From positions 1 through 64,000 of the forward strand of contig NZ_JAGGKA010000015.1 of assembly GCF_017873215.1 (NCBI RefSeq): a DNA stretch of 64,000 bases, written 5' to 3'. The translations under genes were made by a program, and so were the position numbers. This DNA comes from Clostridium tetanomorphum (GTDB taxonomy: Bacteria; Bacillota; Clostridia; Clostridiales; Clostridiaceae). Shown one piece after another: positions 1 through 7,587 of this stretch. The notes under the pieces are model-generated. The model was not told the DNA's origin, made no database searches, and was given only the letters and a program-made list of their open reading frames with translations. Each line of letters starts with the position of its first letter. Positions within the stretch are counted from its first letter, which is position 1.

Positions 1-467
1 CAAGGTCCCCAAAATTTATTAACAAAGTTTGTATAAAGCTTAAATAACTCCATTGGCTCTTTTACAAAAGATTGCATAGGTTTAGGTAAATATGGGATAA
101 AGCTATCTTTTACAAAATCCATATATTTATCTTTCCATTTATCATAAACTTTATTGTATTCTTCCATAGTTGGTTTAAAAGATTTTTGTGTTAAATCTTC
201 CCACAATTTATACACATTATAATATACATCAGCACCAACTGACATTTTTTTAAACACTTCATAAGCATTACTGTTATTGAAGGAAGAAAATATTTTATTA
301 TTAAATTCCATAATATCTTTAAAAAAATCCATAGTATCTTTTGACTCTTCACTTTTACTATTTTCTTTTTTAGTATCACCTTTAGGTAAAAATGCTTCTT
401 GCCAAACATTCATCATATTTTTTTGAATATTAAAAAATTGTTCCATCATATTATTATCAAAATTCAT
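1..467 (-). CDS. phaE: PhaE, class III PHA synthase subunit (partial, runs off left edge)
   Basis: Reading from an ATG at 467 after a strong AGAGGGGGG ribosome binding site gives 155 codons open to the window edge, starting MNFDNNMMEQFFNIQK. The protein is helical and rich in Lys, Phe and Met, with 'DMWK/DKWKDKYMDF'-like segments and 'PYLPKPMQSF', resembling the PhaE accessory subunit of class III polyhydroxyalkanoate synthases (PhaC-PhaE). The start lies 15 bases downstream of the phaJ stop, so the two are probably one operon. The catalytic phaC would be expected beyond the left edge. The assignment rests on composition and the phaJ neighbour; a general coiled-coil protein is the alternative. 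Confidence 0.65.
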   Translation of the reverse strand, partial: MNFDNNMMEQFFNIQKNMMNVWQEAFLPKGDTKKENSKSEESKDTMDFFKDIMEFNNKIFSSFNNSNAYEVFKKMSVGADVYYNVYKLWEDLTQKSFKPTMEEYNKVYDKWKDKYMDFVKDSFIPYLPKPMQSFVKEPMELFKLYTNFVNKFWGP

Positions 468-482
468 GTATAAACCCCCCTC

Positions 483-923
483 TTAATCTTCTCTTAATTT
501 CTTTACTACAGCTTCCCCTGTAACTACTTCAACATTTTCTTCATTAAATACACTAGTTTTTAATGTTATTATTCTTTTATCATCATTTTTACTTATAACT
601 TCTACTACTGCGGTTAATTTATCTCCTAGAAAAACTGGAGCTAAGAATTTCAATGTTTGGGATAGGTACAAGGTATTAATACCTGGCAGTTTTGTTCCTA
701 AAACTGCTGAAATTAAAGAACTGGTTAAAATGCCATGGGCAATTCTTTTCTTAAAAAGACTTTTCTTTGCAAATTCTTCATCCAAATGAATTGGATTTAC
801 ATCCCCAGATATTTTTGAAAAAGAAACCACGTCTTCATCACAAATAACTTTACTTATTGAGGCTTTATCTCCAATTTTGATTTCTTCATAAATTTTGTTT
901 AAACTTTCAATATTTTTTTCTAT
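483..923 (-). CDS. phaJ: MaoC-like (R)-specific enoyl-CoA hydratase with non-canonical start
   Basis: Hot-dog fold (R)-enoyl-CoA hydratase, which supplies (R)-3-hydroxyacyl-CoA to PHA synthase. The signature 'SGDVNPIHLDEEFA' with the catalytic Asp/His and 'RIAHGILTSSLIS' is plain. A GTG at 830 would give only 115 residues and would begin inside the conserved domain. Codons upstream continue the family's N-terminus (YEEIKIGDKASISKVICDEDV) back to a TAG at 936-938, with no ATG, GTG or TTG between. An ideal GGGAGGG sits 7 bases before an ATA at 923, so I place the start there (146 aa, normal family length). The alternatives are the GTG at 830 or a sequencing error. Confidence 0.75.
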   Translation of the reverse strand: MEKNIESLNKIYEEIKIGDKASISKVICDEDVVSFSKISGDVNPIHLDEEFAKKSLFKKRIAHGILTSSLISAVLGTKLPGINTLYLSQTLKFLAPVFLGDKLTAVVEVISKNDDKRIITLKTSVFNEENVEVVTGEAVVKKLRED

Positions 924-999
924 AAAAATCCCTCCCTAAAAATTGATGCTATTATAGTGTTTTTAAAACTTCTAGATATTTTTATAATATATTAAAAAT

Positions 1000-1204
1000 A
1001 CAAAAAGCCAGCACAATCAGTTTTTAACATAGTTAAAAAAACAATTACGCTGGCTTATATCTAGCAAAATAAATAATTATTTTCTATCAATCATACCAGA
1101 AATTTATATATATTTTTTATTAACTAAAAACACCAATATACTTATAGCAGAATAACTAATTACACTCTATTAGTCTTATTGGTAATATAATATCTACTTA
1201 TTAT
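1000..1204 (-). ncRNA. candidate small RNA or attenuated leader upstream of phaJ
   Basis: A well-formed sigma-A promoter (1211-1239) predicts transcription from about 1204 leftward to the hairpin terminator at 1003-1058. No open frame of useful length with a ribosome site lies between them. The product would be an RNA of about 200 bases, or the leader of phaJ-phaE with a termination point inside it. Both readings are inference. Confidence 0.35.
1003..1058 (-). terminator. Rho-independent terminator-like hairpin between a promoter and phaJ
   Basis: Inverted repeat with AAGCCAGC at 1005-1012 and GCTGGCTT at 1049-1056. An inner stem is formed by GTTTTTAAC and GTTAAAAAAAC around ATA. Read on the minus strand it is followed by TTTTTGTATTTT. 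It lies about 250 bases past the end of the double-receiver gene and 80 bases before phaJ. Confidence 0.65.
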
Positions 1205-1210
1205 GATAAA

Positions 1211-1239
1211 ATAATACACTATAATAGCTTTCAAGTCAA
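1211..1239 (-). promoter_or_regulatory. sigma-A promoter pointing toward phaJ-phaE
   Basis: On the minus strand TTGACT (1239-1234), a 17-base spacer and TATTAT (1216-1211). It is the best vegetative promoter match seen in the left end of the window. Confidence 0.6.
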
Positions 1240-1313
1240 TTTTTCCCTAAATTTAAATTCTAATTTGTTTTAATAATTATATAAATTTTCTTGAGTTTTC
1301 TCTATATTTCTAA

Positions 1314-2099
1314 TTATCTCATATTTTTTATAAATGAATTTATCTTTTTATTTAAACTATAAATTCTTATGTTGGATTTTAATTTTGTTATAAATAAATT
1401 TTCATCTATAGGTTTATTTATAAAATCATCTGCTCCTGCATTTAAAATACTGGCCAAAGTCTTTGGATTATTTACAACGGTTACAGCTATAATAGTAGCT
1501 TTCATATTATTTCTTCTTATATATCTTATAATATTTTTTCCAAATTCATTTTTAAGTAGTATATCTATTAAATATATATCATACTTTTTACCACTATTTA
1601 TTAATTCCTTTCCTGATCTATAATAATCAAAATTATTTATATCATATTTTTCTAATAGATCTTCTTCAATTGCTGATTCAAAAGAACTATCATCAACTAT
1701 AGCAATCTTAGCTTCTCTTAATTCCATCATATATTTATCTTCTTCAAAAATAGCATCTATATGTTTTGATATTTCTTCTTTTAGATTTTCCTTTAATATA
1801 TAATCAGTTATTCCTAGATTAAATAATTTTTTCTTTTTTTCATCAACATTATCTCCAGTAACTACAAATATAGGTATTTCTCCTTTGTTACTTTTATTAA
1901 AGTTAGATACAAAATCTTCAATTTTCCCTTCTCGCCCTACTAATGAAGTTATTACAAGATCCACTTCATACTCATAAAGAATTGAATTTGCTTCATTAAA
2001 GCTATCTGTCCATATATAATCGTACCCCTTTTCCTCCAATATACCTTTAACCATATTAGAAAAAAATTCACTTGGCTCAATGTGTAATACTGTATACAT
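1314..2099 (-). CDS. double-receiver protein (pseudo-receiver plus receiver)
   Basis: 261 aa made of two CheY-like domains and no output domain. The second (about 131-250) has the whole phosphorylation site: D136/D137, phosphoacceptor D179, T207 and K229-P230. The first (1-115) keeps the fold and T81/K103 but has Ser at the acceptor position (S52) and Glu in the acidic pocket, so it should not be phosphorylated. GGAGGA precedes the ATG. It is a close paralogue of the protein at 3241-4008 with the same residues at the same positions. A sigma-28-like -10 (TCGATAAA, 2157-2150) lies upstream with a poor -35. Probably a phosphate sink or adaptor in chemotaxis; the partner is unknown. Confidence 0.8.
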   Translation of the reverse strand: MYTVLHIEPSEFFSNMVKGILEEKGYDYIWTDSFNEANSILYEYEVDLVITSLVGREGKIEDFVSNFNKSNKGEIPIFVVTGDNVDEKKKKLFNLGITDYILKENLKEEISKHIDAIFEEDKYMMELREAKIAIVDDSSFESAIEEDLLEKYDINNFDYYRSGKELINSGKKYDIYLIDILLKNEFGKNIIRYIRRNNMKATIIAVTVVNNPKTLASILNAGADDFINKPIDENLFITKLKSNIRIYSLNKKINSFIKNMR

Positions 2100-2229
2100 A
2101 ATAAATCCTCCTGTGATTTTAGAATAAAAAATATTTAAAATTCATTTTATTTATCGAAATATACCAAAATAAAATAAAGCTATATTAGATAAAAAAATTT
2201 AAAATTTTCTTTAAAGTAAGTTAAATTGC

Positions 2230-2257
2230 TAAAATATAGATAATAATTTACGATAAT
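2230..2257 (+). promoter_or_regulatory. sigma-28 (SigD/FliA) promoter of the HDOD gene
   Basis: TAAA (2230-2233), 16 bases, ACGATAAT (2250-2257), about 43 bases before the HDOD start. It has the same spacing as the sites before csrA2, the short flagellin, flgM and fapA. Confidence 0.55.
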
Positions 2258-2299
2258 ATATATGTACAAAATATTTAATGAACAATAGGAGTTTTATAT

Positions 2300-3160
2300 A
2301 TGGAAAAGTTAGATTTAGAAACCCTTATTAATAAAGTTGAAGATATACCTGTGTTTCCTAATAGTGTAAGCAAAATTATTGCTATTACAGAAAATCCTGA
2401 ATCTACAGCAGATGATATTGAAAGTGAGATATTAAAAGATCAAAGTCTTACTTCAAAAGTACTAAAACTTGCAAATTCCACCTATTATGGTTATGCAAGA
2501 AGAATAAGTACTATATCTGAAGCCACAGTTCTTCTTGGTTTTGCAGCTATAAAAAGTATAACTATAGCATCCACTGTAAGTGGACTTCTTATAAAGGAGC
2601 TTCCAGGTGGTTACAACTTAGAAAAATATGATTTATGGAATCAATCTCAAAGTTGTGCTATTATCGCTAGATATATTAGCAATAAAATTAAATTTTCAAA
2701 ACCTGAAGAAGCTTATATAGCAGGACTATTAAGAGACATAGGCAAAACCATACTTAATCACTATGTAGCTGATGAATATCAAAGTATAATAAACAAAGTA
2801 GAACTTGAAGGTAAATCATTTTTAGAAGCTGAAATGGAAGTATTAGGGTTCCATCATGGTGAAGTTGGTGCTAAAGTAGCAAAAAACTGGAATTTTCCTA
2901 AAAATTTAGTTGAAAGCATACTATATCATCATTCTCCTGAAAAGGCTAATATAAATCCTGAACTTGTTTCTATAATTCATATAGCTGATGCAATAACTAT
3001 GATGATGGGATTAGGTCTTGGTACAGATGGACTTGCCTATAACTTTTCACAGTTTGCACTAGATACCTTAAATTTACAAAGCTCAGATATAGATCAGATA
3101 ATATTTGAATGTATGGACTTTTTATCAGATGATGAAAGTTTTAATATAGTAAAAAATTGA
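2300..3160 (+). CDS. HDOD domain protein
   Basis: 286 aa, with an HDOD domain over about residues 10-215: 'LPVFPNSVSKI'-type opening, 'ILKDQSLTSKVLKLANS' and 'YIAGLLRDIGKTIL'. HDOD proteins are HD-related but usually lack nuclease metal ligands; they act as signalling scaffolds, often with response regulators and in motility. AGGAG precedes the ATG. It is the only plus-strand gene in this corner and sits between two double-receiver paralogues transcribed the other way. With the sigma-28-like promoter this suggests a partner role, which is inference. Confidence 0.85.
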   Translation: MEKLDLETLINKVEDIPVFPNSVSKIIAITENPESTADDIESEILKDQSLTSKVLKLANSTYYGYARRISTISEATVLLGFAAIKSITIASTVSGLLIKELPGGYNLEKYDLWNQSQSCAIIARYISNKIKFSKPEEAYIAGLLRDIGKTILNHYVADEYQSIINKVELEGKSFLEAEMEVLGFHHGEVGAKVAKNWNFPKNLVESILYHHSPEKANINPELVSIIHIADAITMMMGLGLGTDGLAYNFSQFALDTLNLQSSDIDQIIFECMDFLSDDESFNIVKN

Positions 3161-3171
3161 TGTGAAATTAA

Positions 3172-3209
3172 AAATTAAGTCCAATACTTTTTATTGGACT
3201 TAATTTTTT
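3172..3209. terminator. bidirectional terminator between convergent genes
   Basis: Near-perfect stem of AAATTAAGTCCAATA and TATTGGACTTAATTT with a short loop. It is T-rich on both exits and lies between the HDOD stop and the end of the second double-receiver gene. Confidence 0.8.
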
Positions 3210-3240
3210 ATCTCATGCTTTACATCCACGTATGTTAATA

Positions 3241-4008
3241 TTAGCATTGTATATTTCTATCTATACTGTAATGCCTTATATTGGACTTTAATTTAGCCAT
3301 AAATAAATCTTCATTAAGAGGTTTTTGTATATAATCATCTGCTCCTGCATTTAAAACACTAGCTAAAGTTCTAGGATTATTAAGGGACGTTACTGCTATA
3401 ATAACTGCCTCTTTGTTGCTTCGTCTTATATTTCTTATTATGTCTGTACCTATTTCATTTTTTAAAACTATATCTACAAGATATACATCATATTTACTCT
3501 TACTTTCCATAAGTTCTCTTCCAGACTCATAATAGTCAAAATTATATATATCATATTTATTTAAAAGACTTTCTTCAACAGCTGTTTCAAAAATATTATC
3601 ATCTACAATAGCCATTTCCACTTCTTTTAAAGATTTCATATCCATATGTTCTTCTAAAATGCTATCAATACGCTTACATATTCCACTTTCTATATCACAC
3701 TTTAATACATAGTCGCTTACCCCTAAATTAATTAAATCTTTCTTCTTTTCGTTAATATTATCTCCTGTTAATACAAAAATAGGTACTTCATCTTTAATGT
3801 TCTTGTTTACTTTCTTTAAAAAGTTCTCTATTTGGTCTCCTTTTGCATATTGAGAAGTTACTATTAAATCAACATAGAATCTTTGCAGTATATTGTAAGC
3901 CTCATTAAAACTATCAGTACACATGTATTGATAGCCTTTTTCCCTTACTCTATCCTCTACTAAATTACAAAAAAACTCACTTTGTTCAATATGAAGTACT
4001 GTACACAT
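3241..4008 (-). CDS. double-receiver protein, paralogue of 1314-2099
   Basis: 255 aa, same layout as its paralogue: an N-terminal pseudo-receiver with Ser at the acceptor position (S52) and a C-terminal receiver with D136/D137, D179, T207 and K229. The start is the ATG at 4008, because GAGGGGG lies 6 bases before it; an in-frame TTG at 4023 lies inside that ribosome site. Upstream is a good sigma-28 promoter (4052-4079). Conservation along the whole length points to local duplication around the HDOD gene. Confidence 0.8.
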   Translation of the reverse strand: MCTVLHIEQSEFFCNLVEDRVREKGYQYMCTDSFNEAYNILQRFYVDLIVTSQYAKGDQIENFLKKVNKNIKDEVPIFVLTGDNINEKKKDLINLGVSDYVLKCDIESGICKRIDSILEEHMDMKSLKEVEMAIVDDNIFETAVEESLLNKYDIYNFDYYESGRELMESKSKYDVYLVDIVLKNEIGTDIIRNIRRSNKEAVIIAVTSLNNPRTLASVLNAGADDYIQKPLNEDLFMAKLKSNIRHYSIDRNIQC

Positions 4009-4051
4009 ATAAATCCCCCTCAATACTATATCTTATAACAATATTTACTAT

Positions 4052-4079
4052 ATTATCGATAATATTTCAAAAATATTTA
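4052..4079 (-). promoter_or_regulatory. sigma-28 promoter of the second double-receiver gene
   Basis: Minus strand TAAA (4079-4076), 16 bases, TCGATAAT (4059-4052), some 45 bases before the ATG. Confidence 0.55.
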
Positions 4080-4132
4080 TATTCTTACTTTATTTTTAAA
4101 CTTTAAATTTTTAATAATAACATTAAATCATA

Positions 4133-4167
4133 AAAAAATAATAAGCCACCAATTTATATGGCAGCTT
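4133..4167 (-). terminator. terminator of a decayed gene
   Basis: Minus-strand RNA gives AAGCUGCCA-loop-UGGUGGCUU, a 9-bp stem with two G-U pairs that forms only in this direction, followed by ATTATTTTTTT. It lies 13 bases past the stop of the fragment at 4180. Confidence 0.65.
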
Positions 4168-4179
4168 TTCTAATTAGCT

Positions 4180-4329
4180 TTATTTAATAACTTTAAGTTG
4201 AGCTATATTTTCCATGTTTCTAGCAGTTACTATTTCAACTGTAGCCAAATCTTTTCTCATATTTTCAACAGTTTGAGAAAGATGCATAATTTCATTAGAT
4301 AATTTATCTTCATTTTGAATTTCAAACAA
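4180..4329 (-). pseudogene. C-terminal remnant of a small coiled-coil protein
   Basis: 49 codons read well as protein (… LSNEIMHLSQTVENM …ARNMENIAQLKVIK, stop), with heptad-like spacing and a proper terminator downstream. No ATG and no ribosome site precede it; the frame opens shortly after a TAA and only a TTG (4329) is available. It resembles the tail of the small coiled-coil hypothetical proteins common in clostridia. Most likely the 3' end of a gene whose front has been lost. Confidence 0.5.
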
Positions 4330-4354
4330 TAAACAAAAAAGATGACATAAATAG

Positions 4355-4642
4355 TTTTTATTTTATGATGCTTCCCTTTTTTATAAATATGGTAAAAAAT
4401 TCAATATATTAGTTATATATTCATTTAATATAAAGGAAATTAACACTAAAATAGATAAGAGAGATGAATTAACTAAAGAAGAAATTTTAAGTTTAACTTT
4501 TATTCCCTTTATTAATAACAAAGAAGATAAACCCATCGGAACAATCAAAAGTATAAAACTAGCAAAAAATAAAAGATTCTATCACTGTATATACCTGCTT
4601 ATATTAAGCATTTGTGAATTACTTTCAATAAGTTCAGAATGA
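4355..4642 (+). pseudogene. fragment resembling an Rpn/PD-(D/E)XK family transposase-nuclease
   Basis: Open plus-strand frame with no usable start reading '…FNILVIYSFNIKEINTKID', then '…ELTKEEILSLTFIPFI' and '…KSIKLAKNKRFYHC'. This looks like the middle of clostridial Rpn-family (recombination-promoting nuclease) proteins; the N-terminal nuclease core is missing. From about 4582 the frame runs antisense through the transposase remnant on the other strand, so the homology probably stops near 4580. Family name is by recollection of the 'LTKEEIL.L.F.P' style segment. Confidence 0.45.
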
Positions 4643-4800
4643 TATCTATCTTGAAATAAATATCCTATATAATTATATAACTGCATTTTTTATTAAAACA
4701 CTTTGAATAGTACTATTTATCCTGCCAATTTATTCTCCGTTTTTATTAATATATGTACATGATTATTCATTAAACAGTAACATATTATTTTATATTTATC
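4582..4800 (-). pseudogene. decayed Y1/REP-associated tyrosine transposase (RAYT, IS200-like)
   Basis: Minus-strand translation shows two diagnostic stretches in different frames. The first is 'YCLMNNHVHILIKTE', with the His-hydrophobic-His (HUH) metal site of Y1 transposases, ending in a stop. The second is 'YNYIGYLFQDRYHSELIES' followed by 'QMLNISRYIQ' and a stop, matching the region around the catalytic Tyr and the 'SRYIHLNP' segment. Stops and frame shifts make it dead. Bases 4801-4911, upstream of it, hold AT-rich sequence in which I see nothing further. Confidence 0.7.
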
Positions 4801-4911
4801 ATATTAATAATATTTAATTTTTATCCAAATAATGTTAAATAATTAATCTTTAAATATATCATTTCTATTATTCCCTATTTTTTCACTTCGCCAGAACATT
4901 GTTGCTGCTTA

Positions 4912-6093
4912 CTAAAGCAATAACATAATCCATTTTTCATTTAACATACCTTTTTTCTTAAGATTTTTGAGCAATTTTTTATTAAACTCATTACTATGTT
5001 CAAAATTCCTTGAAAATGAATGAAATATATCTATAATATCATCTTCATTGAACTTTTCCTTTTTTATACCCATTATTCCTATTATTATAAATCTTATTAT
5101 GGATAAGTTTATTATCATTTGAGCTATATTTTCAAAGAAGTTTTTGCCATGCCCTAAAGGAACAAGATTTTGAAATGTATAATTAACTAGATAATTTTCA
5201 AAAATATATTCTTTTTCTTTGAAAAACTCATTATAGTATTTATCTTTAATATTTTCAAATTTTACAAATGAATTTTCTATATCATCACTATCTAATTCAA
5301 GTCCTTCTATAAGTTCAACAACTAAATTTTTATATTTAATATCTAATAGTATACGTCTAGTGTTTAATTGCATAATCTCTTTTAACATCTCAACTTTAAC
5401 TTTACTTTCTATTCCAATAGTTTTTATTTTTTCATAAATACTTTGATCACATAAATATCCTTTAAATTTTCTTATTTCATTATCTATATCAAATTTATCT
5501 TTATTAAATTTATTATAAAACATAATAAGCAACTTTATTCTACTGTTTAAATCCCATTTCCTATATTGTAAAACTTCTATAGTAAACATTCTTAATTTCC
5601 AAAAATATTCACATCCTTCATGATCTTCTATTCTAAATGTTGTAATAGATATATCATTAAAATCTCTTATAGCTTCAAACTCCATAGGTTTACTATTTAA
5701 AAGAACTAATTTTGCTACCTCCGGGCAAGAAATTGTTGCAGACATTTCCTTTACATTATCCACTAAATTCTTATGTCTAGGATAAGTTTTACATGTATTA
5801 CACAAATATTCTTCCCCTAAATTTTTATGTATATAACACAATCCATTTTGTATTAAAGCACATTCAAACCTATCTGTTAATTTCATATTTCCATAAATTC
5901 CAGCAATACCAGGATCTCTACTTATATTTTTTAGAATTATATTTCTCAGTTCTTCATCTTTTATATTTTTATATTTTTCAATGATATTATCTTCTACTTG
6001 TATTTTCCATCCTCTGCAACAGTGTGAAATACATTTATCAGCAGAACATTTAAAAAACAACATATATTGTGGTATTAAATACATATTATCCAC
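4912..6093 (-). CDS. fliB: FliB-type flagellin lysine N-methylase
   Basis: 393 aa. The N-terminal Cys-rich part (C16, C21, C25, C26, C78, C86, C98, C101, C123) with 'HCCRGW' and 'CNTCKTYPR' is typical of FliB, which methylates surface lysines of flagellin. It lies just downstream of the large flagellin gene, past that gene's terminator, and its own ribosome site GGTAGGTGG precedes the ATG. The C-terminal 200 residues are helical and less conserved. Flagellin here should carry both methyl-lysine and glycan; the first is inferred from this gene alone. Confidence 0.85.
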   Translation of the reverse strand: MDNMYLIPQYMLFFKCSADKCISHCCRGWKIQVEDNIIEKYKNIKDEELRNIILKNISRDPGIAGIYGNMKLTDRFECALIQNGLCYIHKNLGEEYLCNTCKTYPRHKNLVDNVKEMSATISCPEVAKLVLLNSKPMEFEAIRDFNDISITTFRIEDHEGCEYFWKLRMFTIEVLQYRKWDLNSRIKLLIMFYNKFNKDKFDIDNEIRKFKGYLCDQSIYEKIKTIGIESKVKVEMLKEIMQLNTRRILLDIKYKNLVVELIEGLELDSDDIENSFVKFENIKDKYYNEFFKEKEYIFENYLVNYTFQNLVPLGHGKNFFENIAQMIINLSIIRFIIIGIMGIKKEKFNEDDIIDIFHSFSRNFEHSNEFNKKLLKNLKKKGMLNEKWIMLLL

Positions 6094-6133
6094 CTACCCT
6101 TATATTTATATTTAATTAAATACTACTCAATTA

Positions 6134-6164
6134 AAATAAAAAGTCGGAGATTTCTCCCCGACCC
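6134..6164 (-). terminator. terminator of the large flagellin gene
   Basis: Minus strand GTCGGGGAGA-AA-TCTCCGAC then TTTTTATTTTA. It lies between the flagellin stop and fliB. Confidence 0.75.
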
Positions 6165-6273
6165 CTTATTATTACTATTATAGATTCAATAATTATAAAA
6201 AGCTTCCACTTCTATCATTCTGGAATTAAAGAACTCCCACAATTTTAGAAGAACACTAAAATTCATTCGCTGA

Positions 6274-7533
6274 TTATCTTAATAACTGAAGAACTCCTTG
6301 TGGCTGCTGATTAGCTTGAGCAAGCATTGCTTGAGCAGCTTGGCTAAGGATATTATTCTTTGAGAAGTTCATCATTTCTTTGGCCATATCTACATCTCTA
6401 ACTCTTGATTCTGACGCTTGTAAATTTTCTGAGGATGTATTTAAGTTATTTATTGTATGTTCTAATCTATTTTGTACAGCTCCAAGTTTTGATCTTTCAC
6501 TGGATACAGTTTCTATAGCTTTATTAACTGAATCTATTGTTCCTTGAGCTGCATCTCTTGATGAAACATCAGCACCATTTATTGTAAATGATCCTCCATC
6601 TACAAGCTTACCTGCTTGGAATCCTAAATCTGCTACTGTTATTTCCTTTCCATTTATAGTTAGCTTAGTTGCATCATAATCTCCTACTAATTTTCCATCT
6701 TTTATAACATTAGTGCCTTTTATTTCATACTTTCCTGGTGTTAATTGACCTAAATTATTAGTATCATCTGGAGTTGCTAGTGAATTCTTAACGTCAAATT
6801 TGGCACCCTTATTACTTATTGTTACTGTAGCACCATCCACTAAAGCTGCTTTGCCAAGAGTTACAACATCTGTGGCTCCTACACTTATCTTATCTGATGC
6901 AAACGTAGCTACAGTATTTCCTTTAGCATCAAGTAAATTGCCACCCTTTAATGTATAAGTACCATCTGCTAATACTGCATTATTTGCATTATTTGTAGTA
7001 TTACCATCTTCAATTGAATTATTTGATACTAACCCTAAACTACTAGTATTCATCTTATTTATACTTAATTCTAAATCCTGTCCATTATTTGCTCCTATTT
7101 GAAACTTACCTTTAAACCCACCATCCAATAATTTTTGAGTATTGAATTCAGTAGTATCAGCTATTCTATCAATTTCTGAAGTTAACTGATTCATTTCATC
7201 TTGTATTGCTTTTCTATCTACATTTACATTTGTGTCAGTTGATGATTGAACTGCTAGTTCTCTCATTCTTTGTAAAATTGAATGAGTTTCATTTAAAGCA
7301 CCTTCTGCTGTTTGAATAAGTGAGATTCCATCTTGTGAATTTCTTGAAGCCTGATCAAGACCTCTAATCTGTCCTCTCATTTTTTCTGATATAGCTAGTC
7401 CTGCTGCATCATCTCCAGCTCTGTTTATTCTTAGACCTGAGCTTAACTTTTCCATTGCTTTTCCTGAATTACCTACATTGATTCCCATTTGTCTGTGTGA
7501 GTTCATTGCGTTCATATTGTGATTAATTATCAT
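6274..7533 (-). CDS. fliC: flagellin, long form with duplicated central domain
   Basis: 419 aa filament subunit. Conserved D0/D1 ends (1-140 'MIINHNMNAMNSHRQMG…' and 335-419 ending 'NQQPQGVLQLLR') flank a variable region. In that region residues 188-245 and 264-322 are diverged copies of one unit (LADGTYTLKG…LVDGATVTI / LTPGKYEIKG…LVDGGSFTI). The start is the ATG at 7533 with GGAGGA 8 bases upstream, the same leader end as the second flagellin; an in-frame ATG at 7575 precedes that site and is not used. Ser/Thr-rich central sequence offers O-glycosylation sites for the Maf enzymes encoded upstream. The leader contains two hairpins. No clear sigma-28 promoter lies directly upstream, where a repeat element intervenes. 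Confidence 0.93.
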   Translation of the reverse strand: MIINHNMNAMNSHRQMGINVGNSGKAMEKLSSGLRINRAGDDAAGLAISEKMRGQIRGLDQASRNSQDGISLIQTAEGALNETHSILQRMRELAVQSSTDTNVNVDRKAIQDEMNQLTSEIDRIADTTEFNTQKLLDGGFKGKFQIGANNGQDLELSINKMNTSSLGLVSNNSIEDGNTTNNANNAVLADGTYTLKGGNLLDAKGNTVATFASDKISVGATDVVTLGKAALVDGATVTISNKGAKFDVKNSLATPDDTNNLGQLTPGKYEIKGTNVIKDGKLVGDYDATKLTINGKEITVADLGFQAGKLVDGGSFTINGADVSSRDAAQGTIDSVNKAIETVSSERSKLGAVQNRLEHTINNLNTSSENLQASESRVRDVDMAKEMMNFSKNNILSQAAQAMLAQANQQPQGVLQLLR

Positions 7534-7557
7534 AATAAATTCCTCCTTGATTTTTAA

Positions 7558-7575
7558 GTGTACTTCCTTGCACAC
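7558..7575 (-). promoter_or_regulatory. predicted CsrA-binding hairpin in the long flagellin leader
   Basis: Minus-strand RNA GUGUGC-AAGGAA-GUACAC, a 6-bp stem (one G-U pair) that presents AAGGAA. The loop GGA is about 20 bases upstream of the GGA in the Shine-Dalgarno sequence (7541-7546), the two-site arrangement known from Bacillus subtilis hag. Confidence 0.6.
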
Positions 7576-7587
7576 TATTATTATTTA

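Noticed and set aside
191-409. 72-codon minus-strand frame with ATG
   Set aside because: It is in another frame of the phaE reading frame that starts at 467; its product is a low-complexity Lys/Ile string and it has no ribosome site.
940-960. TATAAT just upstream of phaJ (minus strand) as its own promoter
   Set aside because: No -35 at acceptable spacing, and the start site would fall almost on the ribosome site.
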